A stretch of DNA of 64,000 nt from the NCBI RefSeq assembly GCF_029962835.1, contig NC_080577.1, positions 24,472,501 through 24,536,500 on the forward strand, read 5' to 3'. The notes under the pieces are model-generated. The model did no database searches. It was not told where the DNA came from and saw only the letters and a program-made list of their open reading frames with translations. Below are positions 1-13,600 of the stretch, piece by piece. This stretch comes from Magnolia sinica (lineage: Eukaryota > Streptophyta > Magnoliopsida > Magnoliales > Magnoliaceae). The position numbers and the translations under genes are program-made. The stretch's first letter is position 1. The number at the start of each line of letters is the position of its first letter.

Positions 1-1250
1 CTCCTAAATAGTAGATGGGTCCCCCTCATTTGTAACGAGGGCATATGCAATTTAGAGTCGTCCCTGTATCTTGCCGGTAACCTGCGATCACGTGGTGGGT
101 TTTCTTTCATAGATGGCTACTCCACCTGCTCTTGTACCTCTTTCTGCACATCTGTCTCTGCCTGAGTATCATCTGTATTAGATTTTTCTTTATATTAGGA
201 ATGTGCCTGACATCAGTCAAGGTATGCTCCATCCCATCAAACATCTTGATGCTCACCGTACCAATAACCATAACATTACATGCATTGTCATTGCCCATAA
301 AAACCTGTTTACTATCGCATTCTCTTTAACTGACGAATCAACTCCGATGAGGAGTCATGTGATATGACGCTCTTATCTTGAGGATTCACTGATCTCCATG
401 ATTGTTGCCACTTGTCTCTTCATCAGATTTGACAACATTGAAAAGGCTGCTAAATTTTCTTTCTTCGCTTTAGGATTGGTACAATCCTTCTTCATGTGTC
501 CAGTCATCCCACAGTTTCAGCATTTTAGTTTTCCATTATCCTTGCCCTTGGATTTGGATCTAGGTCATGAAGATCTTATACCTCGCTCAAAATTCTTGCC
601 TCTCGTAAATAGTGCATCAGAAGATGTCCCCATCGCACCGTTTAGCTTTTTCATATCATTTCCTTGAAGGGCTGAGATAACGGTGTTGACACTCATGGTT
701 TTATTTACGGTGCATATCGTGTCCTTGAATGATTCATATGATACTGGAAGAGAATTCAACAACATACATACTTGTTCCTCATCTTTGATCACTTCCTCTA
801 TATTCAGTAATTTGCAAAATCAATTTATTAAAGTTGCTGATGTAGGCCTCCAGATTTCCACCTTCTTCCATCTTGAAGTTATACGGCTGTAGCTTTAAGT
901 GTAGATGATTTTCAGAGAACTTTTTCGCATAGATGTCCTCTAACTTTGCTTATAACTTAGCCGTGGTTTTCTCCCTCAAAACATTATAGAGAACATCATC
1001 CGTGAGACATAAACAGATGGAGGCTAAAGCATTGCTATCAAAAGTCTCCCATTCTTCATCTTTTATAGTTGATTTTTGCTCTTCAATAGCTTTAACTTCA
1101 CCTTGCTTAGTTAATAGACTAATCGTCTCAATATTCCATAACTCAAAGTTATTTTTTCCTGAGTACTTCTCAATATCAAATTTGATGTTTCCCATTATTA
1201 CTAATCCTGTAAATTCATGTCTGTGCTCCAACGATAGCTTTGATACCACT
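1..1250 (-). mobile_element. Ty1/copia internal region, truncated and rearranged
   Basis: Read on the minus strand, this is the gag and protease part of a Tnt1-like copia polyprotein. Gag starts near 1190 (MGNIKFDIEKYSGKNNFELW) and continues through 950-560. The zinc knuckle lies at about 480-520 and reads C*NCGMTGHMKKDC, with Trp changed to TGA. The protease segment (ASYHMTPH) follows near 340-380 and pre-integrase sequence near 200-300. Bases 1-180 match sequence that in the related element at 25000-29891 lies after the integrase (27660-27830), so the integrase core has been deleted near 180-205. Frameshifts and stops throughout make it a dead copy. The window edge cuts off reverse transcriptase, RNase H and the 3' LTR. 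Confidence 0.85.
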
Positions 1251-1775
1251 TGTTGGGATTTGGTCTGCGGAATCACACAGAGATGGATCTAGGATAATAA
1301 TCTAAGAACACCAAGCAATCACAAGAAACACAGATTTAACATGGAAAAAACTTGTGCGAAAAAACTACGGCACAAAGCGACAGAAAATTTCACTATGAAC
1401 GTATAGATTACAAAGATAGAGGACTTTCCTAACTTGAACAATCCTCAAACCTTACCTTTTCTCCACCCCTTAAAACCCTAGAATTCTTTTAGAAATCCTA
1501 TAATGCCTTAGACTTCCCTTAGAAATACATCACAGTCTCGTATACACCCATTTATATAGGTTTAGAAAGAAGCCAAAATGAAATAGGAAAAAAAAAATCG
1601 CAAAATCTGTGTTTTCGCAGAAAATCTGCATAAACCCTTCAATGACATCGAACCTAGAACTAGCTTCGATGTCATCGAAGAATGACAAAACATGTCTAGC
1701 GAGCAAAGGTGAAAATCCTGAAAATACTCGATGACATCGAGCGGTAGTGAATTGTCAGATTGAAGACATCTGACA
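1251..1775 (-). mobile_element. 5' LTR of the minus-strand copia relic (525 bp)
   Basis: On the minus strand it begins TGTCAGATGTC and ends AATCCCAACA (TG...CA). It is followed at once by a primer-binding site close to TGGTATCAAAGC (1239-1250), the usual initiator-tRNA-Met type of copia elements. The U5 part resembles that of the LTRs at 25000 and 29464. The U3 part carries three TCGATG-n-CATCGA palindromes (about 1640-1745). The flank beyond 1775 is ordinary sequence that recurs at 3920 without an LTR, which fixes the outer boundary. Confidence 0.8.
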
Positions 1776-1785
1776 CCAATAGAAA

Positions 1786-2013
1786 GTGAGATAATTGAAT
1801 ATAATTCATACATCAACAGTAATTGGAATAACTAGTGTAATTTGTATTTTCAACTCCAAAGATAAGTGATGGACAAATTTATAAAAGTTACTAATAGCTA
1901 AAGGTCCCGGGAACATGAACCATCTCCTATTTCATTAGGAAAACAAATACATTGACACACATTTCACTATATACACCATGTTATGAAAGAAAAAAGGTCC
2001 TGCGTTTTAGAAA

Positions 2014-2086
<73 letters not shown>

Positions 2087-2740
2087 GGAAGAATTGACTG
2101 AAATAAGAAACAATTGAGTTTAAAAGAGGCAATGATCAGAAGTCAAGTAAAGATGATTTTTAAATATTGGTACAATTAAAATTAAAATTAATAGTTAATT
2201 TACTTTTTCGACAATTATAAATTTCAAACCTACAATAGTGAACTTTCAATTTTCAAGTATGAATTGTATTCCTTGAAAGAATTTATAAAGATGAAGAGGT
2301 ATAAGCTTGAAGAGAAATTATGAGAGAAAGGAGAAAAGACATGTGACCAATACAATATCTTTTATTTTATCAATTTAGTATGCGTCTTGAGAGAGTTGAG
2401 AGAATCGGAGAACAATAAAATAAATTTTATTTTGTTCCTTTTGCATGTAATATTATGCGATGGTACCTTTATAGTCTACACATGTTTTGATTTAGGTGAT
2501 TACATACGTTTTTTGTTTAGGTTTTGTCAAGGTGCACATGTTGAACAGGTCTGAATGGCTATTACGTGGGCTTCACCAAAAGCACCTCCCAACTATTTCA
2601 ATTCATGAAGGCGCATGTATACATATGGCATAGTTGGTATTGAAAAAAAAATTAAAAAATCCCTTAAAATTTATTATAGGCCCTAGGCCCACCTTAAGCT
2701 TGTGACCACCACAGGTGTTCGAATGGCCCACGTTAAAAGA
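1786..2740. repeat. Direct duplication, copy 1
   Basis: Matches 3920-4576 in the same orientation over two blocks: 1786-2150 with 3920-4265, and 2430-2740 with 4270-4576. About 280 bp in the middle (2150-2430) is absent from the second copy. No coding content is recognised. It may be an old tandem duplication or two copies of an unclassified element. Confidence 0.75.
2016..2083. repeat. (AT)n microsatellite
   Basis: Uninterrupted AT dinucleotides of about 68 bp. The second copy of the surrounding repeat has a poly(A) tract at the equivalent place (about 4180). Confidence 0.95.
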
Positions 2741-3919
2741 AATCAACTAAACTTGATTTTCAAATCTTAGTACAACTAGAATTAGAATTGCTATTTTGTT
2801 TTGTTTTGTTTTTTATTGCTTAAATTTCTATTTTAATTTTGAGTCTAAGTTGGCTTTTTTTAAATTTTTAAGTGCAAATTTTTGTTGTTTTAGAAAAATT
2901 ATAAATAAAGAGGTACAAATCTAAGAGAGTTAAAAAGTGTTAGAAAGCAATATGGTATTTTTAATTTTATTATTTCCTTCATTTCTTATATATGAGGTAT
3001 CACAACCACGGTAAAGAAGTTTATTGGTGAGAAAGAGCAAGGGTTAAAAAATGGAAAAGGAAGAATTTTTCAAGGATCTTGATGTGTGTACATAGCATTT
3101 ATGGTCTATAGCAGAGAAAATTTAACTTGGGTCCTTATAGATATTCAAGGCATGCATTTTAGACTTATACATAGGTAGAATACCCGAGAGTTTAAATTTA
3201 GTAGCAGTGGTGGTATGAAAGAAATTGGAGAGAAATTGGAGATTATTCCTTTTAGAAGTGATGATCATGTTTAATCCATAATGGCGGATAAGCTACTACT
3301 AGCTAATTACATGATCTGGAGAACCAAAATATGCATCATTTGGAAAGATATTGTTGGAAACAAGATCAAAATACTAAAGAATGAATGATTAAGATTGATT
3401 TGGAAAAGAAAACTAAAAGAAAGTACTAGTGGTTTAAAAAAGATGATGAGTGAAGATGTAATTAATTGGAATGAAAATGAGAGTGAACGCCTTGTGATCC
3501 TTCAAGTATTATGGAAAAGGCAGAAGCAAAACATATGACTGATGATTTTGAATATGTCAACGAGTGAAATTCCCTAGATAGATTGAGAATACTGAAGAAC
3601 CAAAGAATTTGATTGGAAGAAGATATTAAAGACATGAGATTTGTAAAAAACAGAGAAGGATGAGAAACGTAAATGAAATATTTGACTTGACTTAAAAACA
3701 TCATCAATAAATACTAAGAAAGAAAATTATTACTTGGTGTTTACAAACAGAGAAGACACCATGTTGCGGTCCATTAAATGTAATGGGGTTTGAGAAAATT
3801 CAAATTCGAAATCCATTGATGAAAATGTGAAAGTAAAGTTGGATTAAAAAAAAATAATCTTTAGATATGAAGAGATTCAAAAATGCATTTACAAAGCCGC
3901 AAGTCATGACAAATGGTAA
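2741..3919. other. AT-rich stretch, no gene recognised
   Basis: Spacer between the two copies of the direct duplication. It is AT-rich with many stops in all frames. The longest minus-strand frame (3462-3707) has no recognisable domain. I see no RNA gene. Confidence 0.5.
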
Positions 3920-4576
3920 GTGAGATAATCAAATATAATTCATACATCAACAGAAATTGGCATAACTCAAGTGTAACTTGTATTTACGACTCCAAAGATG
4001 GAAAATTTTATAAAAGTACCTAATAGCTAAAGGTCCCAGGAATATGAACAATCTCCTATTTCATTAGGAAGGCAAATACATTGACACATTTCACTATATA
4101 CACCATGTTATGAAAGAAAAAAGGTCCTGTGTTTTAGAATTCGAAGATCAGATTATAGATCTTTTAGAAAGGCATTAAGGGCCAAAAAAAAAAAAAAAAA
4201 CTTAGTTGGAAGGATGGGAATAAGAAAAAATTGAGTTTAAAAGAGGCTATGATAAGAAGTCAAGTAAACTTCATTTTGTTCCTTTTGGATGTAATATGTG
4301 ATGGTACTTTTATAGTCTACACATGTTTTGATTTAGGTGATTACATACGTTTTTTATTTAGGCTTTGTCAAGGTGCACATGTTGAACAGGTCTGAATGTC
4401 TATTACGTGGGCTTCACCAAAAGCACCTCCCAACTATTTCAATTCATGTAGGCACATGTATACATATGGCATAGTTGGTATTGTCAAAAAAAAATTCCCT
4501 TAAAAATTATTATAGGCCCTAGGCCCACCTTAAGCTTGTGACCACCACAGCTGTTCAAACGGCCCACGTTAAAAGA
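3920..4576. repeat. Direct duplication, copy 2
   Basis: Second, shorter copy of 1786-2740. The outer parts are conserved and the central block is lost. It ends about 220 bp downstream of the caleosin stop codon. Confidence 0.75.
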
Positions 4577-4627
4577 CCCTTATCAGCCAATGGCCACACA
4601 ATGGCAGCCGGCGAGAGTTAAACACAC

Positions 4628-4630
<3 letters not shown>

Positions 4631-4672
<42 letters not shown>
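4631..4672. repeat. (GA)n microsatellite
   Basis: About 21 GA units, 3' of the caleosin gene. Confidence 0.95.
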
Positions 4673-4675
<3 letters not shown>

Positions 4676-4798
4676 AAACGGTCCAATATCAAACATTCAA
4701 TATAAAGTAGTACTTAAAATATACAGACCTCATCTACCTTAACTTGGTTATCAGTTATCACATAAGGTGTATATATATAGAGAGAGAGAGACATGCCC

Positions 4799-7700
4799 TT
4801 AACTCATCTTGTCAGCAGCCAATCGCTGCTTAGCAACATACTCGAAGAGACTACCGTCGAAAACACGCCTAGCAGCCTCTTTGGATAGGAACCCTTCTTC
4901 ATCTCGTGCCAATACGTACAGTAGCCCCCACTCCAGCTTACTCGCAATCCTGCACCAACCCATTCATAACTTCCTCAATACATACATTTCCAAACGTAGA
5001 AACCAATTCCAATAAATTCAAGGGGTGCGCCCCACAGAGAAACACGGCCACAACCGACACGTATAATGTTGCATGTGGAATCCAGACCGTCCAGACCCTT
5101 CATTTGTACATGTTGAAGGGTAAATGGCAAAAGCCACTGTTGTGCAACCCAGGTGGGCCTCAGCGAGAATAAAGGGAGGGCATTCCCACGCAACTTATTC
5201 CCTGTGACGCGGCACATCTGAGTTTTGGATGGAGCTGATGTTCAGTCCCTTCCTTTGCATCCGATGGATAGGTTGCACGGGTTGGATGTGATATATGCAC
5301 CACGTGGGCCCGGCACCATGGGAGCTGACACGGATTGGCTGATCTGTGGGCCCAAAATGATGTATGTGTTTCATCCACGCCGTCCGTCCATTTTTCCATA
5401 TCATTTTATGGTATGAGCCAGAAAATGAGCTATATACAAATCTCAAGTGGACCACATCGTAGGAAACGGTTTTTATTGAACACCCACCATTAAAAACTTC
5501 CTGGGAGGACAAAAGTTTTGGATCAATCTGATATTTGTTTTTTCCCTTCATCCAGGTCTGTATGACTTAATCAAGAGGTTGGATGTCAAATAAACATTAC
5601 AGTGGGCCCTAGGAGATTTTTAATGGTCAACATTCAATAACTACTGTTTTCCAGTGGTGTAGTCCACCTGAGATTTAAATATACCTCATTTTTTGGGACC
5701 AATCCTTAAAATGATGTGGAAAAATGGATGGACGGCATGGATAAAACACATAAATCATGATGATGGGGCCCACGGAGCACCGACCACTAGCTACCTGGCT
5801 CGTGGCAGCGTCACTAGCCAAACCGCGTCCAGTTCGGTGTAAGGGCTACTGTTCTCATGGTACGTATGTCTTACACTAATGGCATGTCTGCAGGCAGGAC
5901 CGTACAGTAGCTGTGGGGCCCCAACGCAGAGATAAAAACCAAGGGTCGAGAGAGCTCACCAGCCGAAGAAGTCCATTGTATTACGGTTGCCTTCAGTCAT
6001 TTGCCAGATCTCCCGAAGGGTAAGCTTATCCGCTACAGTGAGTGCATACTTACTGAATATGTTCTCGAAGTTCACTGGAACAAACCTGAATTCCACCCAT
6101 GAAATGAAACAGTTAGCTTAGATGGACGAATATTCAGCCTTCTTCGAATGGGGTCGTCCAATCTGCAGCGTTCATGCAATATTCCATCCATTCACTGGGC
6201 CACCCTTCAAGTATTGCCACATGTGCTCGTCCATTACCATCCACATCAAACGTGCCAACAAGGAACTCATGGACGAGATAAGTGATGTCCATTAGGTGGG
6301 CCTTCTTCAGTATGGCCCACTCATCAGTAACACTACATGGTATTCATCACCATCCAACGCTAGGGAGTGGGCCACATCACATGTCAGCAGCATGGACCAT
6401 GCAACCAGATCTGAAACATCTCACCTTCCTTCCGTATCGTACGTTCCAGTGTCGCTTCCGTGCTTAGATTTATGGATGTTGTGTACGTATATTGGTAAGA
6501 ATGGGGAAGGTATCCAACCCTGAAATAATCACCCCAAAATAGAAAACATCAGCTAGGGAGCATGGCAAACCATGGTGCCTGTTGGAAGAAGGCATGAGCT
6601 TACTGGTAGAGTAGTGTAGCTCACTGCCCCATTTATGATAACGGCCATGATTGCAGATGCAAAGAAATTGAACCCAATTGCCCTTAGTCCTGGAAAATCA
6701 CATGAACACTTAGCTTACACATAGTATGTTATTGCCACATAAAGAAAATGCACCTACGCCCCTGTTCTGGTTCATTGGGCATGCATTGGTCTGACCGTGC
6801 ATCCGTTCACGCGGAGATAGATGGGTGATCAGAACAATCCATCACTGAGTAACAATTCTGATTATTGATGTTTATAGATGAATGTGGACCATCATCGATA
6901 AGATGATTTAATCATTCGACCACACTGCTAATATAATGTCCAGTGTGATCATTGGATGGTGGGCCATCTACAATTATATCTCTATGTGGGTCTTGTGGGT
7001 CACATAGGCTAACCAACCGAGCATAAGCCTGTGCCATGCAACGAACCTAAAAGCCTTACCTGTGTAAGTCTCCCACGGGTAGATGATGCCATTATCATCC
7101 TGGTCGAAAAAGGCAGCATGTTGTTGAAGAACACTTAGATGGTAGTGTTCATGACCCAATGTGCCATAAACATGTTCAGTGTCAGCAGCAACTAGAGCTC
7201 TAGCCATGTCTGAGTAAGAACATATGGATGTCAGAATATCTAATGAAAATTTGATTGTATGGAACACATTGCATATGGATTTCTCATGTTTTTTCTTTGC
7301 AGAAGAGAATCATTGTCACCCCTCAAACTCAGAAATCAGACTAACGAAATTTTCGGCCGCCAAATCCGGTACTGATAGCCTTGTTAGCACAAAAAACGAA
7401 GTGTACAGTCGATCACACAAGGTGATGGGTCTTACAACCATCCTAACACTGGGTGTAGGTACAATGGCACTACTGCTAGGTGGGAAAATAAGCATGGGAT
7501 CCTCCAGTCCATCAGGTACATTACCCCCAAAAACACAAAAAATCAGGGCCATTCAAAATCCAGTAGGCTACAGCATAGGGACATTTGGGATGGGGACACT
7601 CACTGTGGGGCTTATGTACCATCATTCATCTGATGCGCCTCGATCAAGAGCGAAAGTAAAAAATCACACTATTTCAAAACTAAAGTGGGCCATAAAGTGT

Positions 7701-10591
7701 GGATTTATAGTTATAGGGCATGATTGTACACAATTCCTACAATGTGGCCTACTAATAAGTTTTGCATCTTCCAGGTTTTCCCAGAAATCAATCTATTATA
7801 TCAAATTGGATTGTTCATTTTGCATCCACAGATAGGATGAATAGGATCATCAAAGTGATTTTTAGGAGGAATGATGATGATCAATGAAGGTCCCACACGA
7901 TGTATTATGATGGGATTATTTCGGTAATTTTAATAGGGTTTGCTAACAGTTGGATGGTTAGGATGATATGATCAATGTAAAAAAGGAATGAGCAATCAAA
8001 GGTAGCCTTCCATAATGGACTCCCTGGATCAATGATTAAGCATTTTCTTTTCAAATATCAAAAAAGATGGACCATTTTCCCAAACATTTAGGATTACCAC
8101 ATGAGAGTGATTTTTGAGAGGGATGGTCAAAAGGGAGGCCCCATGTGTACAATGACCCAGCCTTGTATGGTATAAAAATGGATCAACCCATTCCAAAATC
8201 ATACATCAGATGGTTAGAGTCAAAAGCAAATATTGGGAGTGAGATGGAAAATAGAGGTGTCTGCATATGATGGATGGTCCAGATCAGGGATAAACCTATA
8301 TGGCACAACTAATATGGACTGTTTACTTTCATAGCCACTAGATGTTTGGCTATGATCATCTAATCAAAATCACAAGTCAAAGTCAACTTTTAAAATGCAC
8401 TTGCAATAAAATGTGGGCCCCACTTATAGGCATTCAATTTGGGTGATTGCACTTTCTTCAACATAATCAATTTGAACAATGGTTTAGACTGGCAAAAGTG
8501 CTTTAGAAACAACAAGTGTGGAATCTACAGTGGAGCACATGCTCAAGATCAATGATCAAACATTTTCCAATGTGATCAATAAGGACCAACTACATTTGAG
8601 CTATTTATCAGTTGTTACAGTTGTTACAGTTGCATGGCCTAAAATTTAGGGTGGTCCGTCACTTGAATGCCTTAGATCTCTGACACATGTTTGCTTGCCA
8701 CTTGTTATTATTATTATTATTATTATTTTGAAAGGTTATTATTTTACTAGAAGGCATTTCTTGAAAGGTGACTATTGCATTACAAAAGTAAAGACAAATG
8801 CCACTAGGGGGCGTTCGGATCTTAAGTTACTTATTAAAGTGAAGTGATTAAGTAACTTTAAATAAATAAATCCTACTTATAATTGATCATAAACCAAGCT
8901 TACTCATCTCAAATAAGTTACTTATCTACTGCTGTACGTAGAAGTAACTTATCTGTGGTGTTATCCAAACGGGCTCTAGGAGGTGGAAGAAGCCAAAACA
9001 CAGTGCCAACCAAAATTTAGCATAGAGGTCTAAAACCCAAATATAATCTTTTCTTAGTCCTAGCCAAACAAATTTCATATATTCCCACAGGAATTCTCAT
9101 AATCTCAGCCAAATAAATGTTAACAATTTCGAAAATGTGTGCCAAATAAAATTTAACAATTTTGAAAATATGTGGATTTGAATGGGCATGAAATTCATGG
9201 ATTTGATAAATATGCATGAATTATGTAATTAATGTGTTTTTTTAGCTTGTTAAATACAGTAATTGCTGAATTACAAAATGGGCATAAACCATGAACTTGG
9301 CAAGTAAAAAATTTACTAATTCATGAAGTGTAAGCCTGTTTGATTGGATGTTTGACTGGAGGTAAATGGTTATATTTGGTGGTAATTCGTTCTTATCCCA
9401 ATGGTTGGTTCAGTTTATGCATGGCGAAAAGGAGCATTAGAATGGTCTTAGCTCCTGAATATTCAAACAATCAAAATAAAAAAAGAAGAAATAGATTACA
9501 TTGAGACATTGATGAATTTTATTTAATTTCTGTTACTGGACAGAACAATTCAAAATTCAGTTATTTCAACTACATTGATTGATCTTCAGTTATTTGTAAC
9601 TACATCAATCGATCTTTCAAACTATTGGAGATCATAATCGAATGAACTTCTTCCTAACAAAAACCTTTTTGTTTTTTAATTAGTGGGGCCCTAGGTTACT
9701 TTGTTTGGTGATGCCTTACAAAGAAGCTAGCTCGCTTTGCTTTTTAAGTATAATGATAGTTTTGCCATCAAATAGATGGAATTTCACTTCAAAAACTACG
9801 CAAATTTTAACCTCTTTTCAAAGAGCAACTCTATAGGCCCCACCATGATGTAGCCATTTGTTCATTCTTTCAAATCACTTTAGTGCATGAGCCCAAAAAT
9901 GACGTAAATCCAAAGATCAAGTGAACCACACAAGTGAATACAGTGGAAACCCACCGGTGGACGTCATTATTCCCACTGTGGGCCACTTGAGCTTCGGTTC
10001 TGCCTCATTTTTGGGCTCATGCCCTAAACTGATCCGGCAAAATGAATGGACAACATGGATGAAACACATAAATCATGGTGCTGCCTGTAGAGTTCGCCAC
10101 ATTGCACGATGCATGGGGCACAAAATCCCAGGCTCGTATGGGATGTTGTACTAATACAAAAAATGCGCTAGTAAATAATTATTACTTATTTACATTTGAT
10201 TACCTATAACTACAATCAATCAAAGGTTTGTTAGGGCCTCTTTGACTGGTCATACTTACATGTAGTTAACTACAAATAAGTAATAATTATTTACATTTTC
10301 ATTTTTTGAAAATGTACGACATACATTGAGTAGTGTACAACGTGGCAAAATTGTGGGCCCCATCATGATCTATATGTTTCATCCACACATCTTCCATTCA
10401 TTTTGTTAGAACATTTTAAGGCATGAGCCCATGAAGGGGCAGATCCAAAGCTTAAGTGGCCCATGATGGGAATAATGAGATTCATAGTTGAAGCCACTAT
10501 TTTCTATGGTGTGGCCCACTGGAGCATTGGATCTACTTCATTTTTGAGCTTTGCACTAAAATGGTTTGAAAAAATGAATGACCAGAGTGGG

Positions 10592-10622
<31 letters not shown>

Positions 10623-13600
10623 GGGCCCATAAATTTTTGACTTGAAAGGAGGTTGAAATTTGCACCATTTTTGAGGTGGAAATTATGCCCCTTCCAAACA
10701 CCCGGCAAAAGCTATAATTGTGCTTTTACCATGATTACTTGTATTTATTGATCATCAAACATGTCCTTAGGGTTAAGCTTGAGGAGTGTTCCCTACCTTT
10801 CCCAAAGTGACATTTTTTTAACCATCAGTCTGACAGCAATGATTCTTCAATTTAAGGGATCCTCAAGAGAAATGAGCAATCAAAAGGAGGGTGGTCCAAT
10901 CTTTATGACCCTTTCTAGTATAATTACTATGGAGCTTTAAGTTTCTATGCTATTGCTTAGATGAGTAGCATCATCTAGTCAAAGTAATTTTTGAAAGCGA
11001 TGGGCAATTAGAGATGGACACAATTAGACATGGACTGCATGTAATGAATACTAACCATACCTTTTTTGTATAATATATGTAGATTGTTCATTTTCTAGTC
11101 ATTAATAAGCGACTAGGATTATTCCATAGAAGTGACTTTTAGGAGTGATTGGCACTACAAGTGCAGGCTACATAGGCTCCACATGATGGAGGGTCCAAAT
11201 CACCGGATATGAGATTTTGGAGTATAATAAAATGAAAACGGATATGAGAGAAATGGCAATCAAAGGTGTATCCATTTCAAGGATGGTCCAAATCAGCAAC
11301 TGGACTTCTATATTATAATCAATATGGAGTATAGGTATACCTAACTATTGATCAGATGACTACTATCATCCTATCAAAGTAAGCTATCGAAGTGACTTAT
11401 AAGAGAGCAGGGCAATCAAAAGTGGGTTTAATATGATAGCAGTCCCAATTGGTTATAAGAACTTCCTTATTACAATTGATATAGATTGTCCACTTGTCAT
11501 TGATCGATGGTTAGAATCATCCGAACAACTTGATTGTCAAATGGATGAACAATCAATGGTGGGCCAGCATAACAAGCGATCCAGATCATGTATAGAAGTG
11601 ATGAGTATCCAAATATATATGGAGTATCGGTATATATCCTTATGATAATCAATCTGGAGTATCGGTATCGCTAACTATTGATCAGATGAGTATGATCATC
11701 CTATCAAAGTGAGCTATCGAAGTGACTTATAAGAGAGTTGGGCAATCAACTGGATGAACAATCAATGGTGTGCCCACATAACCGGCAGTCCAGATCATGT
11801 ATAAAAGTGATGAGTATCCAAATCATGTCTAGAAGTGAGGAGTGATCTAAAAGGGCAATTGATCATCCATTCTTAACTATTAATTGGATTCTTACGATCA
11901 ATTAACTTATTAAAAAACAAATTGAACAATAAATTTAATAACACAATTTCATGAAGATGCCAATTAATGAACTCTCAGATTTAAAGAATTTATATTTGGT
12001 ACCTTTTTCAAAAAAGTTTTCAAAAAGCTACCTTATTAATCGATATAATTATCATTCCACTACCTTCTGTCGTCATATTGCGTGCAAGCAAATGGGTTGG
12101 TGGTTTAGGTGGGCCCCCCATGATGCATATGTAAAATCCACCTCAACCACTAGGTGCATCACTCCATGTTAGGCTAGGCGCTCAAAAATCAGATCCATTC
12201 ATGATTCAAGTGGATCACATGATTGGAAACAATGTATAGGGTAACTGTCGCCCTCCAAACTGTTTTCATTAGTGTGGCATATGCCAATTAGGGATGGGTA
12301 CGATTTTTGGACTAGGGCCTAATTTTTCGGTGGAATCTAATAGTTGGAGTGGATTTCACGTCAGTACCATGGTGGGCCTTGTAAAAATCAAGGGTGGACG
12401 TCCTCTCTTCCAACTATTTCCTTTTGTGTGCCCTACTAGAATCACGAGTAAACTTTTTTTCTATTTTTTATTTTTATTTTTTGGGTCTTTGGCCTAATAT
12501 GTGACTAAATATTGAACGGTCAATCGGATCTTACATAAATGGCACAGTGGGCCTCATAAAATCAAAAGCAGTGTCCCAGGCAATTTTTATTTTTATTTTT
12601 TTCTTTTAATAATCTCTTTGTACAACTGCATAGGGATGGCCTCACTTGACTTTTGGCAGAGCCCACATGATGTATATGCAAAATCTACATCAACAATTAC
12701 ATGCATAATCCAATTTAGGCCTAGAGCAAAAGTAAAAATAAAAGTAAGCTGACTTGTGATATACGTGGGCTACACCAAAGAAAATAGTTAATAGGGAGAC
12801 TTATACCTTTGACTTTTACAGGTTCCATCATAGTGATCATATGAAATCTAACACAATCATTAGATGCCACATCAAAATTTAGGCCAGGGCCCTAAAACTT
12901 AGGCTCATCTATAATTCAGGTGGGTCATAGCAAGGGAAATAGTTTGGAGGGTGATTGTTGTCTTTTACATATTTTCCAATCACATGTCCCACTTGAATGA
13001 CAAATGGGGTTATTTTTGCGCCCCTGCCTAGCTAACATAAGGTGATGCACATGATGGTCGGGATGAATTTTACATAAACATCATAGTGGGACATACTCAC
13101 AACCAACCTATTTGTTAGTACACCCACCAAATTGTGGTTAAAGAAATGTAACCAGTAAGTAGTGGAATGATAATTACATCAAATAATGAAATAGCTTTTG
13201 AAAACCTTTTCCAAAAAAAGGTAACAAATGTAAATTTTGGCATTAATTAAGTAATTTTTGTAAATTTCCCTCATGATGTGAATCTAAACGCCGCAGCACC
13301 AAACATTGGGGATGGAAAATCCATCCCAGCTTCGGAATCTTTCTAGGGTTAAAACTTGATGTTTATATACCATTCAAATTGTTGATAAGGCCATTCCAAT
13401 TAGGGTTAATGGAAAATACAAATATTATCCTGATCCAAAACTTCTGTGTCCTGTGAAGGTTTCAAGGGTGAGCGTTCAATTCCCATGGTTTCCGTCGCAC
13501 ACATGCCACTAAACACTTTTGGATCTGCCTCATCTGAGCCAGCAGGTCTGGCCGATGAGTGGGTGTGACATGGATTCATGTCCTTGGCTTGGAATCGGCT

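Noticed and set aside
6974-7267. Caleosin start at Met42 with the longer unspliced frame
   Set aside because: The frame crosses an acceptor on one side and a donor on the other. The N-terminal exon at 15236-15116 fits in phase and in family sequence.
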